A stretch of DNA of 64,000 nt from Rutstroemia sp. NJR-2017a BVV2. Its lineage: Eukaryota > Ascomycota > Leotiomycetes > Helotiales > Rutstroemiaceae. Below, in pieces: positions 1 to 11,853 of the stretch. Below the pieces are notes generated by a model that saw nothing but the letters and a program-made list of their open reading frames with translations, did not search any database and was not told where the DNA came from. The DNA lies in assembly GCA_002946415.1 (NCBI GenBank), contig NJPS01000036.1:1-64000 (forward strand). Direction: 5' to 3'. The position numbers were made by a program, and so were the translations under genes. How positions within the stretch are numbered: the stretch's first letter is position 1; the number at the start of each line of letters is the position of its first letter.

Positions 1-1366
1 CCTTAACAGAGTAGGACGAGGCCCGCTCTCTGAGGGCATTATCTCTAGAGCCATTTCGCAAAGCCCAAGCGATCTGGGCAATGCCGTACATCCAAACCAG
101 AGCTCATCCTGATGGCCGTGTACCAAAGACTGGAGAGATGACGTTTGTGTGGCCTCGGCAAGAATGTGTTGGTTTGTTCGGTCAATGAGAGATATCAATG
201 CTCGTCCAGTATTCAAACGTAGGTTGGCCAGTTGCGCGAATGCAGACAAAGCAGTGTCGAGGGAGGATTGGGGTACATGGTCTAGTACGACGTGCTGCGA
301 ATATATGGGTTGAAGGTATCTAACTCGGATATCAGCCGTAACTATGATAGTTATGACGCGCTGATGCGCTGATGCGGGCTTACTGGGTAAGAATCCTCTC
401 TCTGGCTGTCTCAACCGGTCGATCTGAAATCGGCATTGTCGCGAAACTGAGCAATTAAATGGCCAAGCCTGAACGACGCATTGCTGTCTACAGTAGAAGA
501 CGCTTTATCTGGAGCATTTATTTAGGAATCAACAATCGAGTGTCTCGTTACTCTCCATCTCTAGAAATAGAGCCGTTAAGTAGTGTGCAATCTGATTGAT
601 TGATTGATTGATTGATTCAATTTAACGTCCGTTCCAGCAGCCTTTGGGTCGCTATGCAGACTTACGTAAGGCTAGATCTTCCGCCTTACGCGTTTCTATG
701 AATTATCCCATCAAGGACGATAAGCTCCAAGGCAGGTGGTCCGTGCACGCCGCGAAATCAGTATTTATAATGTATTTGATTGGCTAACCCACAGAACCTA
801 CTTGAAAGCGGAGCGACTAGGGGTGCAATTATTTATCCTTGATCTGTAGTATACTTGTATGATAAGCACGGACCGTCACATTACTTACCCTTGCTACCTA
901 CGTAGATAGGTTGTTATCACCAATTGCTAGATTTGGTAATTGGCGGAGAATCTAGGTGAAAATACTTGGTATTTTGGATAAATATTTGTAGTCCTTGTTC
1001 TCGCCCTAAATGTGTATCAACCAATCAGCTTACAGCGACAACCTCTTCCGTGCGACTTGGTTGGCTAGAATTAAGATCGTGGAACGACAGGGACTACAAG
1101 TACAAGTATTTATCCAACATACCAAGTATGGAGGATCCTATGCATAAAGTGTGTGAGTGACATTTTCTGACGTCATAATCACCATAACGTTTATATCACA
1201 CCACTCTTTGTCCAATGTCCACGCAGTCGCCTCTACCTGAGTAAATAATCCACTCGTCCTGGTATACTTAGCACTGCTATACCCGCATTCCAAGTAGGCA
1301 AGGCAACTTGTCGGGCGACTTTCATCTCACACTTGCTTCTCTATACCTATCTCGACAACTACAACA
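1..1366. other. Left-edge stretch without a recognisable gene
   Basis: No reading frame of convincing length or familiar sequence was found on either strand. The only structure seen is a short (TGAT)n microsatellite near 592-617. The last few hundred bases may hold the former promoter of the trehalose phosphorylase pseudogene that begins at 1367, but no specific element could be assigned. Confidence 0.5.
592..617. repeat. TGAT tetranucleotide microsatellite
   Basis: About six uninterrupted copies of a TGAT/GATT tetranucleotide lie in an otherwise unremarkable non-coding stretch. Confidence 0.9.
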
Positions 1367-3766
1367 ATGGCATACCAAAATTTCCATATTCTTGGTCCAG
1401 ATGGCCTTCGTAAACATAACGTAACACTACCAGAGCCCGGGCATCTCTCAAGGCGGGAAACTATGTACGAATTCCGTACTGTGCCCTTGAGCATACATAG
1501 TGAGGGGCCAAATCAGGAGAAGAAGGAAGGCAAAGGTTATAGCGAACAGCTTCAGGTTTGCCGATTTGGTGACAGGGTCCAACTATATACCCAAGTACTA
1601 ATTTTATACTACAGCCTGCGTTTCTAGGCATCGCCGCATTCGTACGAGGGGATGGGGGTGTTGATACTGCTTTTGTATCACACGATGGCACATACAGTAT
1701 CGATTTTGTTGTCGAAAAACTGCGAAATCAAAAACAAAAACACTCTCCAGCAGGAAACAGTAGCTTTGAAGCCGGCACCGACACTACGTCTCCAGCAAGC
1801 CATATCAGCCCGGAAGGGCTATCTTCACTGCTTGCCGACTACTTTATCAGCAAGATCCGAGATTACGAACAAGGCCATTACTATAAATTCGTCGGCGTTG
1901 GCATGACCAGAAGAGTCGCTACACTAAGCCCGGAGTTGCCCTCAAGGCTGTAGGCCGAGTTGGATATTGTGCCAATGATCTTCGAGTAGTCGCTTGACTA
2001 CCAAAAATTCGGAGGAGAGCGACTGATGGTTGACGAAGAAGCAGACTCCATGGCACGGAAATGCCTTATATGAGCCAGTAATACTTCATCAATCTAGTTT
2101 TAACTAAACTTAGATTTAGATACTTTGGCCCGAGTATACAGCCTCGTGTTATAGTAGGCTTCAGAAATAAGGTTCAAGTTGATATAGGCGGCTATGCTCA
2201 ACTTACCTGGCTCGGATCCTATCAAAAGAGCATAAGAAGCGAACAGATATGGGCTGCGTACATGAAATACGTTAAGTCGCTAAAGCAGCGTAATATCAGG
2301 ATCGCGTTTTTCAGCAACACACCACAAGGCGGTGGAGTTGCTTTGATACAGTATACTCTCATTAGGTTCTTCCGGGTTGTAGGCGTAGACTGTAAATGGT
2401 ATTTAATAGTCGGATTTCACTCATGACTTTGTTAAAGTACTAACTTCCGGACAGGTATGTTCCAAAACCGAAGCCGGAAGTATTCCGAATTACAAAGACC
2501 AACCACAATATCCTTCAAGGTATTGCAGATCCAAAGGAGTGCCTGACTGAAGCTCAAATCAGTATCCTCCAAGAATGGTTATGCCAAAACGCTCAACGGT
2601 TTTGGATATACGAGGGCAGCCCTCTTCGTCCACGCTTAGAGAGAAGAGCAGATGTTGTGATAATAGACGATCTACAGATACCCGATCTAGTCCCTTTGGC
2701 AAAGCAGTATGATCCGTCTCGACCAGTCATCTTCCGCAGTCATATCCAAATCCGGGCAGATCTTGTTGACAAGAAAGACAACCCCACTACTGATGTTTGG
2801 GACTGGCTGTGGAACAAAGTTAAAAGTACTGACGTTTTTATCAGCTACCCAGTTCGGGAGTTCGTTCCAGGCGATGTACCGATACAGAAAGTAGGATATA
2901 TACCAGCAACGACTGACTGGCTTGATAGTCTTAACAAGAATATGGATACTTACAATTCCCAATATTATATCCATGAGTTTAACAGCAAATGTCAAAAACA
3001 GCTTGTGAACAAGCTGGTATTCCCTCTGCGACCTTATATAATCCAGATTATACGTTTCGATCCATCTAAGGGTATCCCTCACGTCCTGGAGTTATATGCG
3101 GAACTAAGGAGGATATATATGAAGAACAAGGACCTCAAAGATATCCCACAACTCGTCATTGCAGGCTATGGTGCTGTCGATGATCCAGATTCTTCTTGGA
3201 TATACTACCAGATAATCGAAGCACTCGAGAATAAATACAAGGAAATTCGGTCTGACGTTATAGTAATGCGTATAGGTCCTACAGATCAAATTCTCAATGC
3301 TTTGCTCTCCAATACCAAGATCGCTCTTCAACTTTCGACTCGAGAAGGGTTCGAAGTTAAGATTTCGGAGATATTGCACAAATTCATTCCCGCAATTGCA
3401 ACCAGAGTTGGCGGTATTGGACTTCAAATAGCGGATACAAAGAGTGGCTTTCTCGTCGAGCCCGGTGATGTGAAAACGGTAGCACGGCATCTGTACTCCC
3501 TACTCAGTGATGAAGAGACGTATAAAACGATGAGCCAATATGCCGGAACGCATGTTAGCGACGAGGTTGGTACTATCGGAAATGCGCTCTGCTGGGCATA
3601 CCTTGCGGATACCTTGTCGAGGGGAGAAGAGGTGTTGCCGAATAGTCAGTGGATAAACGATATGGCGATGGAGAAAGCCGGATTACCGTATATGAAGGGC
3701 GAAGGTCACTTGCTGCGAGAAGAAATGTTAGATTTGACAAGTCCCGTTAATAGAGAGTCAACCTAA
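1367..3766 (+). pseudogene. Trehalose phosphorylase (CCG-9-like GT4 glycosyltransferase), RIP-disabled
   Basis: The family is the fungal retaining trehalose phosphorylase / clock-controlled protein 9 group, GT-B fold enzymes that interconvert trehalose plus phosphate and glucose-1-phosphate plus glucose in the cytosol. Four exons can be followed: 1367-1555, 1615-2069, 2120-2398 and 2455-3766. Introns at 1556-1614 and 2399-2454 have normal GT...AG ends and CTAAC-like branch sites. Family landmarks are TPQGGGVAL near 2313-2345, VPKPKPEVFRITKTNHNI after 2458, and the E-x7-E glycosyltransferase motif EGFEVKISE near 3346-3372. The gene is broken in three places: in-frame TAG at 1951-1953 and at 1987-1989, and the intron at 2070-2119 starts with AT instead of GT. 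All three fit G:C to A:T change. The last exon stays open for about 370 codons. Family assignment is firm; loss of function is inferred from the stops. Confidence 0.9.
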
Positions 3767-3889
3767 AATCCAAACCTCTTTTTTTGCTATACCGATAGAT
3801 TCGTCTTGTAATTGCTCTCAGTTATTCATAGACGGAGACGGGTCTGAAGGTGTTAGGTGACGAGATCAGTAAATGATATCCCGAAAATT

Positions 3890-3904
3890 GGGTTAGGGTT
3901 AGGG
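3890..3904. repeat. Short interstitial telomere-like repeat (TTAGGG)2
   Basis: The sequence GGGTTAGGGTTAGGG matches two and a half fungal telomere repeats. It sits between the trehalose phosphorylase pseudogene and the truncated LINE relic. It is short enough to be chance, but the position at an element boundary is suggestive. Confidence 0.6.
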
Positions 3905-4039
3905 ACAGCGCTGCGCGAAGCTAGCATTGTTAAGTTAAGAATGATTTCGTAAACTATTTGATAAAAGAAGAACAAAAGTCTTAACAATATTTAATATAAA
4001 AAAGGTATAACGTGGTTTATCAGCGAGTCGCGCACTTTT

Positions 4040-5099
4040 CCTATGTAAGCGCAGCCCTTGACAGCCATCCGATATATTTGATATCCGCGTTCGGTATAAA
4101 AGGTCTGTTGTCATGAAGTAACTCCGCTCAGATCTCTTCGAATTTCTCCATATCCATCGAACTTGTCCTAATCCCGTGCGCGAGTACACCATATGTAGGG
4201 AGCCGTATTGACGCGCCTCTTCCGATCCTGCTCATCCAGTCGTTTGCGAATTGTCTCAATGCCTCCGCCTCGTTTCTGCCTGATGTCTTGATACTGAGGT
4301 CTCCGCTCTTCAGTTGGTTAGCTGATGCTACACGGATCCTTTCGATGTGTTCGTTTCTACTCTGTTCAATCGCGCGATCAATGTGGTTCTGTAAGTTTCT
4401 AGGGCTCTTTGCTCGGAGACTTTCAATGGTAGCAGGGTCTGTGATTTTCACGATAATCTCACGTTGTGCCTGAACGAATGATGAAGTCTGAGCAGATAAT
4501 GTGATTGGTTTACTAAGAGGCGCGGTATTGCTAGTTAATACCGACGCGTATGAGGCCTTTGAGGGCGGTATGGATTGAATAGCCTTTATAATATTGTTTG
4601 TTACTTTGGTATTATCGTTGATCTCTTTGGTGATATCATTCGTCTCTTGTATAAGCGCGGTTGTTGTTCTTCCCTCTTCAGCAGTGGCCTTCACAAATTG
4701 ATTGGTTTCCTGGCTCAGTGTGGCAATCTGTTGGTGGGTGATTGTGTTTTCCTGTATTCTTGCTGCTGTAGAGTGTGCTATATCTGCTGTCATTTTGAGA
4801 TCGTTTTGGACACTTGCGAGGGCTTCCATAATTGCGCTCATATCCGGGGTATTCTGGAGCTTGGTGATGAGGACGCTCGTGGCTGCGATCATAGTCTTGA
4901 CTACTGGCGTTGGCACTGGCTCATTCTCGGCAGAGTCGATGCAGACAAGTGCTTTCCTGAGGTAATCGCTGAGGTATGTAGCGTGCTCGCGGAGGTCGGT
5001 GGGCCATGCTGTCACTTGAGGCCACGGTGTCACCATGATGCCTATGTTGCACTGGGCAATGCGCACAAGCTCAGGCTTCTCAACTGGCCAAAAGGAGGA
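4040..5099 (-). mobile_element. LINE (Tad1-like) ORF1 relic
   Basis: A 300-codon open frame (5066 down to 4128) matches the ORF1 (gag-like) protein of fungal Tad1-type LINEs as I know it. It has a polar helical N-terminal half with repeated QETN motifs, then SYASVLTSN, then REIIVKITDPATIESLRAKS, then a stretch ending FANDWMSRIGRGASIRLPTYG. An in-frame TGA (4130-4128) where Arg is expected ends the frame, yet the same frame continues readably as PFIPNADI and KYIGWLSRAAL before further stops. Upstream of 5066 the frame also runs on (WPVEKPELV), so the true start is missing or degraded. No reverse transcriptase follows, so this is a truncated copy. The boundary on the low-coordinate side lies near the telomere-like repeat. 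Confidence 0.75.
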
Positions 5100-5329
5100 C
5101 TGCTATGTGTGGTTTTCGTTGCTCAATTTCAAAAAAATTGTTCTCGCTATTTGTGTGTTTTTTTTTCCCTTTGGATCTAGGACCTAACCGTTAGATCCTC
5201 GATTCTAATACGTGACCTTCTTATTGTTTTCCTGCCCGAGGTTCTACTATCACACTTGTGATTGAGCCTAAGGTCCTCAGGCCTTATGGTTCGTAACAGG
5301 TAGCCGCATGCATTGCAACCCTCCGCCCT

Positions 5330-5779
5330 TTGTTGCGTGTTATCCTGGTTATGACCGGTCGCAGACCGTCATCCTACAAAGACTCCTCTCATCTACCCGA
5401 TACTGGTCCTTCCGGTCCTTACAGCCAAGCGAGCGGCCGAAACCAGGTTTATCGAAATGGATACCACCGCAATATAAGCCTAGAGGAGCTCCGCCCGGAT
5501 CTTCTGCCCAATGCTGCTGCCACCACGATTATGTGCAGACAGGATGATAATTCACCTCCGTCGACCAGTGGTCATACCCGAACAGGATCGTTGGATCTAA
5601 AGAATAGTGTCAAAATCACCTCAGTACTTTCGAAGAATCAATCTAGTTTTCCTATGTCCCAATCCGAATCTCTTAGTAGAGAAACTAAAAAGGAAGGCTT
5701 CATCTATGTAGATATGGGCCTGATGATCACATATGAGGATACAGATCCGAAAATGGCGCAAATACAAAACAAGAAATGA
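5330..5779 (+). other. Unassigned 149-codon open frame
   Basis: An open frame of 149 codons rich in Ser, Pro and Thr with no motif I recognise. An overlapping frame (5308-5547) is also open, so chance openness is possible. It lies just beyond the 5' side of the LINE relic and could be flanking gene debris. No function is proposed. Confidence 0.2.
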
Positions 5780-6438
5780 TGGTGAGAACATCCAAGATAG
5801 TTTGAAGTCTTCAGACAATCGATTGTACACTATGATTTGATTCTTAAAAACATATTTAAATACTTTTGCTTTTTAATATTTATTTGTAAAATATTTCCAT
5901 TACATCCTATGAGTAGCCCATTTAATGAAGCTATGAAAATCTCGACATTGAAAGTTCCCGAAGATTGATTGCGGAAAGGAAAGCCTCACCGTTTGATTAT
6001 CTTTCTGGCTGTAGGCTAAGATTCTTAGCTTATGTACGGATTGTATGCCCATAGACCCAAGGTTGTGGTGCAGCTATGTGAACTTTATACTCGGGTATTC
6101 GCCAGATAGTATAGGCATGTCGATTAATTACGATTCATGGACGTTGTCTTGCTTCGACCATTTAAGTTTAGAACCAGAACTATATAATGCAGATAGACAT
6201 CTATTCATGTCTACTCTCTCACGACTACTTCTGATAGGCCAACATGATTCCTCTGGATGAGGTGGGCTCGGTTGGGTCACAGAAGGTAGAGATATATACA
6301 AGCTCGGCATCAAGAGGCTTGCTGTGGCTACTCTACGCTACTTAACTGTCGATTGCCTGCTGATTTACAGACTCCATCTGAGAATAGACCTTCATTATCT
6401 TGCTACAATCCAGCCCGCCATTCGCACCTCCCGATCAT
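5780..6438. other. Intergenic stretch, nothing recognised
   Basis: No convincing coding sequence or repeat. It is the 3' flank of the minus-strand alpha/beta hydrolase gene and would contain its terminator region, which was not identifiable. Confidence 0.4.
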
Positions 6439-8160
6439 CTATTGATGTGCAGCTGTCGGCCCAAATACCGTTAACTGTCTCCGAATACAATAACTCCTAA
6501 CGACGTCCACCAACCTCGCCCTTGTGCTCTTCTTGTCAAACACCTGTGCATGATCCAATTCTGGAAACCATAGCACATCCAGCCCGTCTCCTTTCCATAC
6601 TCCTTCCTTCCAGCTCTTCTTTTCCTGCGTCATACTCTCATCATCCGTTAGATACGCTTTAACAACTTCCGTGTCGACGATTAGATCTTTTCCACCCAAC
6701 ACCACAGTTACACGTCGGTTCTGTATATCCTCCTTCCACAAGATGTTCTCACTCCAAAAGAAACGCCGGAAGAGCGTGTGCGAGACCCCCATATCTTTAG
6801 AGGCGAAATAATAAAGCTGGTGTTCATTGGCGTGGGTTGGTTTACGGCAGATCTAAATTAGGAAGGAGATAGTTGGGATTTGTCCGGAGGGATATGGAAA
6901 ATACCTTACAAAGTTGTACGCTACATCTGGAAGATGCAGTAGGAAAGATACCGGATCAATAAATAGGATGGGCCCAATCTTTTGTGCGATATGTGGCGTA
7001 TAAAGGAGGTGTGTAGCAATTACGCTCCCGTAACTTTATACATAATTAATACTAGTACTACAATGGAGATGATGCGGAGAAGGGGACAGGAAACACTCAC
7101 GAATGTGACACCAACACAAATTCTTCCCAGTTATGCGCCTTCAATATGCAATCTATTTCCCGACACATTTTTTCTTTCCCCAACGCCTCGCCAGTAATCC
7201 TAAAGCTCACGGACATAATCTCCACGGCAATGATGCCTAACTCTCCGTCCGACCCATCCGTTTCATCTTCCAAATTTAATTCAGCCAAGAAGTTTATGTA
7301 TGGGTAGAGCCCAATGCCAATACCGTGGATAAATAGAATAGGGAGTCTGGTTTTGGAAGTGTGTGGACGATGCCAATAAGTGAGAGTGTTCGCGGGGGAG
7401 TGATGCGGGGTGAGAAGCGTAAGGGGGCGGAAGGGAAAGACTGCGGGAAATCGAAGGAGAGAAGTCCGGTAGAAGTCGAAGGAGTAGTAGCGCATGTAGG
7501 CAGACGCTGCTGTGTCGACGACAGACACACACTATAGGATGAAGTAAAGTTAGCAATATGGCTTGTGTCATGGAACGACGAGTTGGTGTGCATCTTCCTG
7601 TAGAAACTCACCAGGTACCAGGTTAAGCTCCGATGTAACATGTCAACCTTTCCAAGGGTTAGTCTAAAGCACTCTGCGTTCCCCCTCCCAGGTTTTATCT
7701 CCCTCCCTAACAACTTCTCCATCTCTCTAATATAGTCTTCCAGCTCCTCATCGTCCACTGTATCAGGCACTCCCTTATTTAGAAATGCCCACCGAAAGAA
7801 ATCCTTAACATTTTCCCGCTTGATCTCCGATGCCGGAGCGTTCATGAACCATTTCGCTAGATAACGTTCCGGGTCGGGAATGTTCTTATGACAGCGCTGG
7901 AAAAGCACACGGCGCTGTTCGTGACAGATGGGCGTTGGATTAGTCGCTGCTTTTTGTAAGTAGATTTTGCGTGGGTGGTACACGAGAAGGTAAAACGCCG
8001 TCTCGAGGGTGGCCCAGACCTGTAGTATCCGAGAGACATGGAATGAGGTAGGATAGACGAGAGAGCTTAGGCAATAGAGAATACTAAGAGGAGCTATCCA
8101 ATGCAGGACAAATATACAGAACCGGATGAAAATGTAGTCGTAGATAGATGTTCCTATCAT
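6439..8160 (-). CDS. Alpha/beta hydrolase with N-terminal membrane anchor, four exons, intact
   Basis: Exons read 8160-7612, 7531-7101, 7033-6910 and 6852-6439; together 1518 nt, a 505-residue protein. All three introns (7611-7532, 7100-7034, 6909-6853) have GT...AG ends. The ATG at 8160 is preferred because upstream open frame offers only a TTG start. A hydrophobic N-terminus (about residues 8-35, then around 50-60) suggests a membrane anchor. The fold is shown by the oxyanion-loop motif LFIHGIGIG in exon 2 and the nucleophile elbow VSHSYGS, whose Ser (about 327) is split across intron 2. Likely acid and base are Asp in GGKDLIVD and His in ELDHAQVF. Substrate is unknown; it belongs to an uncharacterised fungal hydrolase group. 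It is the only multi-exon gene here without a stop or splice defect, so it is probably functional. Confidence 0.85.
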
Positions 8161-8694
8161 GTTGGAGATAACTGCAGACGATGCTTTTGTTATTCGACCA
8201 GGCGCGGTGCCAGTATATAGCAGGATCTTCAAAAGCGATTTCTCTGCTTCGTTTGTCCTTTCATGGAGCGGTTTGTTGTGCTGATACTGTACGAGCGGAT
8301 TTATATCTGATCTAACTATTTCCCTGCCCTGATGAGCATTTGATTTGGTGCAACTAGTGATGACAAAACATTTCTCTCCCAACAAATTTTAGGCTGCAAA
8401 GAGATAGGTCTTAACGTTATCTTTCCCCATAATATGTTGCTTTCACAATTTTCATGTGACAGGCGATTGTGATCGTATCGGAATCATGTTATCGTTATTG
8501 CTTTCTTACGCACAATAGGTACAACCAATCTCTGGAGAGAAGGAGCTACCGAGAGGCAGGTAAAAGAAAGGCCAATTCTAGAATTAATTCTAGGGCACCT
8601 ATGTTAGTAAAGTTAACCGCGAGCGGTGTAGACTTGCAGAATATCTCAACACTCAACATCCAATTCAACAAGCAAACCTTCCCATAGGACTCAC
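8161..8694. other. Intergenic stretch between hydrolase and transcription-factor relic
   Basis: This holds the 5' flank of the minus-strand hydrolase and the 3' flank of the Zn2Cys6 pseudogene. The open frame of the hydrolase continues upstream of its ATG to about 8385, which looks fortuitous. No other feature was recognised. Confidence 0.4.
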
Positions 8695-10577
8695 TTATAG
8701 CAAATCGAGATCTAGAGTGAGTTCAAAGAAGGTCTTACAGACACTTTGAATGTTTGATGGCTGGGTATAATTCCTTTCATGTAGTACGCCTGTATTGGTC
8801 AGTGGAGATAAAGCACAGTAATTGTGTATATTTACTATCATCTGTGTAGGGAATCCAAGAAGATGATTTCAAAGTATCTATAATTATCGGTTTCATAGTC
8901 AATTTGGTAAGTTGAGAAAATTGCTGTAATCGCCCTAGCGTCAAAGACCAGGCTCTGTGATGAGTTAGTTGTCGTCTATATAACCAAAAGGTCTTCGGCA
9001 CATTCTCAATTTTAATGAGAATAAATACTGGTTCAGAGTGAAGGCTCCCCAAAATATGCACAACCTTACTTCCTGTATTCCTTCAATCTGCTCAGGTATT
9101 TGTTGTCCCTCAGTATCAAGATATAAACCCATTTCGACCGCCAATTGTATAGATTGTCCGGAGAAAAAGATACCTTTGACTTGAATAACTACTACTTGTT
9201 TCACGAATTGCTATCAGACCTAAAGCTTGGATAGTGGTGAGACTGCGATGATCCTTCTCCTCAAATAAAAGGCGCCCAGCTTCGGCAAAGAAGTGATCAC
9301 CGGCTGTATTGCTATCGTTAGGGTCAGCTCGTGTGCCTGCTTGTGAGGAGAACCGGCAGCCCACAGCCTGGATTGTATTCATTAGCAACTCACTACAGTA
9401 GTTGCGATCGCCTATCTTGTAAGCTTCCAAGAAATGCTCCTTGCTGAGTGAAGTAAATGTCGGATACTCTCAGCAGAAATACAAAGCTATGAGATGGTCA
9501 ATAAGTTGTCTATCGGAAGTAACATTGGTCCAACTTAATGAACCAAGACTTTTGTGATCAGAGTGATCTCCACCAAATTTATGACCAAGTATAGCCGTTT
9601 GTCCTTGATCTCTAGCATATAACGCTGTACTATCGAGGGTGGAATGATCCGTTGCTTGCTCGTGCCAATGCCCTATAGCCGGATATTGGCTCAAGGTGTT
9701 AGGAACCGTAATAGTGTTTGGTGTCCAATTTATTAAATCATCGTTTGTACCGGCCATGGAGTCTGTCGTGTTGTCCAGGCCCAGCAATGAACTCCATGCC
9801 GTTTTATCTTTCGCTTGTTGGATAGCGGAAATCAATCCTTGTGCTTCTTCTAACCGCAAATTCGTGAACTGCAAGGTCGGGATTCCGCGTACCGGTCCTA
9901 TAGCAGCATCAATAGCCTGATGACCACTAAGCCCCGGATATGTTGTGATATTTCCTCTAGACGGGGAAGAATCTTTCGGCGAAGGACCTTCGAAGTCGCT
10001 ATTAGTTTCCTGTAACCATTGGGCTATGCTCTCGACCGATTCGTGATTTTGTATTCGTTCTATAATCGCGGAGGTGTTCTCGTTTGCTTCGATGGCGTGA
10101 AATATACGTTCAGTATTGCGTTTCCAGGAATCATGCGATCTCAAGCTTTCGACCAGTTCCATTTTGATATATTTGATATGAGGCTGATAGCAACACCTCT
10201 GCTGAGGTGGCTTCTCAATACATTTCCCGCAAGGTTCCTTGCTATCACACTGGAACGACTTAGCTACTATGCATACGATTCTTAGATTATTATGCAACAC
10301 CTGCTAATTTGAACGGACGATGTCCATTAAAATTACTCACCTTGGTTCGATGTCTTTTGCAGTTCAGATATACATTCTGTACAACATGTTTCGGCTTCCT
10401 CCTCCTTTTCGTACCTCGAGCAGGGGTTTGTACTTTGGTGTGCAGAGCATGTAGATAAGAGCTCGTCGAGATTCCAGAGATAAACAATTGATTCGCGCTA
10501 CTGCTTGCTGCGTCGCTATGCCCCGTGGCTTGTGTGAACGAAGACTTCGTAGGGGCATTGTCAATATAACTAAGCAT
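8695..10577 (-). pseudogene. Zn2Cys6 fungal transcription factor, disabled
   Basis: Exon 1 (10577-10341) and exon 2 (from 10249) join across an intron with GTGAGT donor to form the zinc cluster. The second to sixth Cys are present (NC-KRHRTK-C-DSKEP-C-GK-C ... C), but the first is Tyr (YLNC), a TGT to TAT change. A typical linker (IERIQNHESVESIAQWLQ) and the middle-homology region follow (CRFSSQ..TRADPNDSNTAGDHFFAEA, TTIQALGLIAIRE, SGQSIQLAVEMGLYLD, SSSWIPYTDD). The frame is cut by TGA at 9472-9470 where Trp is expected and shifts again near 9190. Readable sequence continues to a stop at 8697-8695. The layout resembles nitrogen-assimilation type C6 regulators, but the specific target genes cannot be told. 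Nucleus-located activator by family; inactive here by inference. Confidence 0.85.
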
Positions 10578-11591
10578 TGTTGGTGGACGTAGGAAATGTT
10601 TTCTATCCTATGGAAGAACAAATTTTTCGAGGACAACTGGATAAATATCTGACAATATATTTACCTGGTACTGTAATTTATGGTAGAAGAAGTAAGTAGT
10701 CAGCAGGTAGATTGACCGATAAGCTAGTGAGTGCAGATCGCTACTCTGAATGAAGAGGCGTTGCTGAGTTTCGTGCTCCCGAAAGCGAGCGACCGGTTCC
10801 TGTAATCAGGGTCTTATCGTGCGACCTACAAGTTGGTCTGAGGCTGGCCAACCATCGACATGGATGAAAAAGGCCCTAGCACGGTTATCTTGGGAAGCTC
10901 CGGTTACTTGGACAGCGTTCCACTTAATCTGTCTTGATGGAGACATCCTTGAACAACAACATGACATAATAGTGGAGATCGAGCCTGTTACATTCCTTCT
11001 TGGAATGAGGGAAAACAGTTAGACTTATACCAGCAGGCTTTTCATCGCTGCCTTTCCTAATATGCTTCGCTGTGGCATTTTATCAGAATTGAGATTTATC
11101 CCATGTTTCAACAAACATTGCCATATACAAACGATTTGCAACAAAATGCTGATCCCTTGCTTGACTTGTTAATTGTCGTATGAGGCTTGTCTTTATTGCA
11201 GCGAATTCGAAGCCAGGTCTGGCCAGCATGGCGCTAGATTTAGTTACACAGGATGTACTAGTAGCACAATTCCATATCAGACTAAAGAATTGAAGAAAAA
11301 TCTTGAAGGGTTGATTTTTGTAAGCGTGAAATGGCAGGTAATCGTAAATGTATCGTCACGTCCTCCGAACAGCTTCATAGTTCAATCAATAATCAGATTT
11401 CATATCCAAACTAATCGTTATCCCTCTCTTACTTGTTCTGAATCTTCTTCTTATACTCCAATATGAGATCTCTTCCTAACTCCTCCCCCACCTTACCCCA
11501 CATGAACCCCGCTTTTGCGCTGACCCATCTCCGATAAGCTAATCTTTCGATCCAGCCCTGATATTCAACCATGACAGTTTTGAAGGTGTGC
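10578..11591. other. Stretch without an assignable gene
   Basis: Small open frames at 10819-11022 and 11173-11466 have no recognisable motifs. A minus-strand segment near 11575-11450 reads as a Trp/Lys/Glu-rich peptide of about 45 residues ending in a stop. It may be the tail of the neighbouring minus-strand relic, but this cannot be shown. Confidence 0.35.
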
Positions 11592-11783
11592 CTACGACAC
11601 TCTCCATGCTAACCATACTGCCTTACTTCTAATTATTTTAATCACCCTTTTTCTACTCTTCCGATTCCCCGCCGCTGCCTTCATCACCTCTTCTGTAGTT
11701 GCTGTAAGCTCATCTTCCATCAGTATCGAAACTATATTACAATTTCTATATCTTACAGCAACCTGAAGAAAGTATCTGGCCAT
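11592..11783 (-). pseudogene. Fragment resembling repeat region of ankyrin-type/NLR proteins
   Basis: The minus-strand frame contains TTEEVMKAAAGNRKS followed by RVIKII. This resembles the repeated TEEVVKAAAGN...KEVMxLLL units found C-terminally in some fungal NLR and ankyrin-like proteins. Only about one and a half units are visible, with no ATG-initiated protein around it. It is treated as a degraded fragment. The assignment rests on one short motif. Confidence 0.4.
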
Positions 11784-11853
11784 GATTTTTTGCTATATCA
11801 TGTCTGAAGTTTGTCCGAACCTATGCAATTTCCTGCAGGGCTAGAGTGGGTAT

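Noticed and set aside
4575..5180. 201-codon plus-strand frame with many Cys and hydrophobic residues
   Set aside because: It lies opposite the LINE ORF1 frame, which has recognisable motifs; the plus frame is its antisense shadow.
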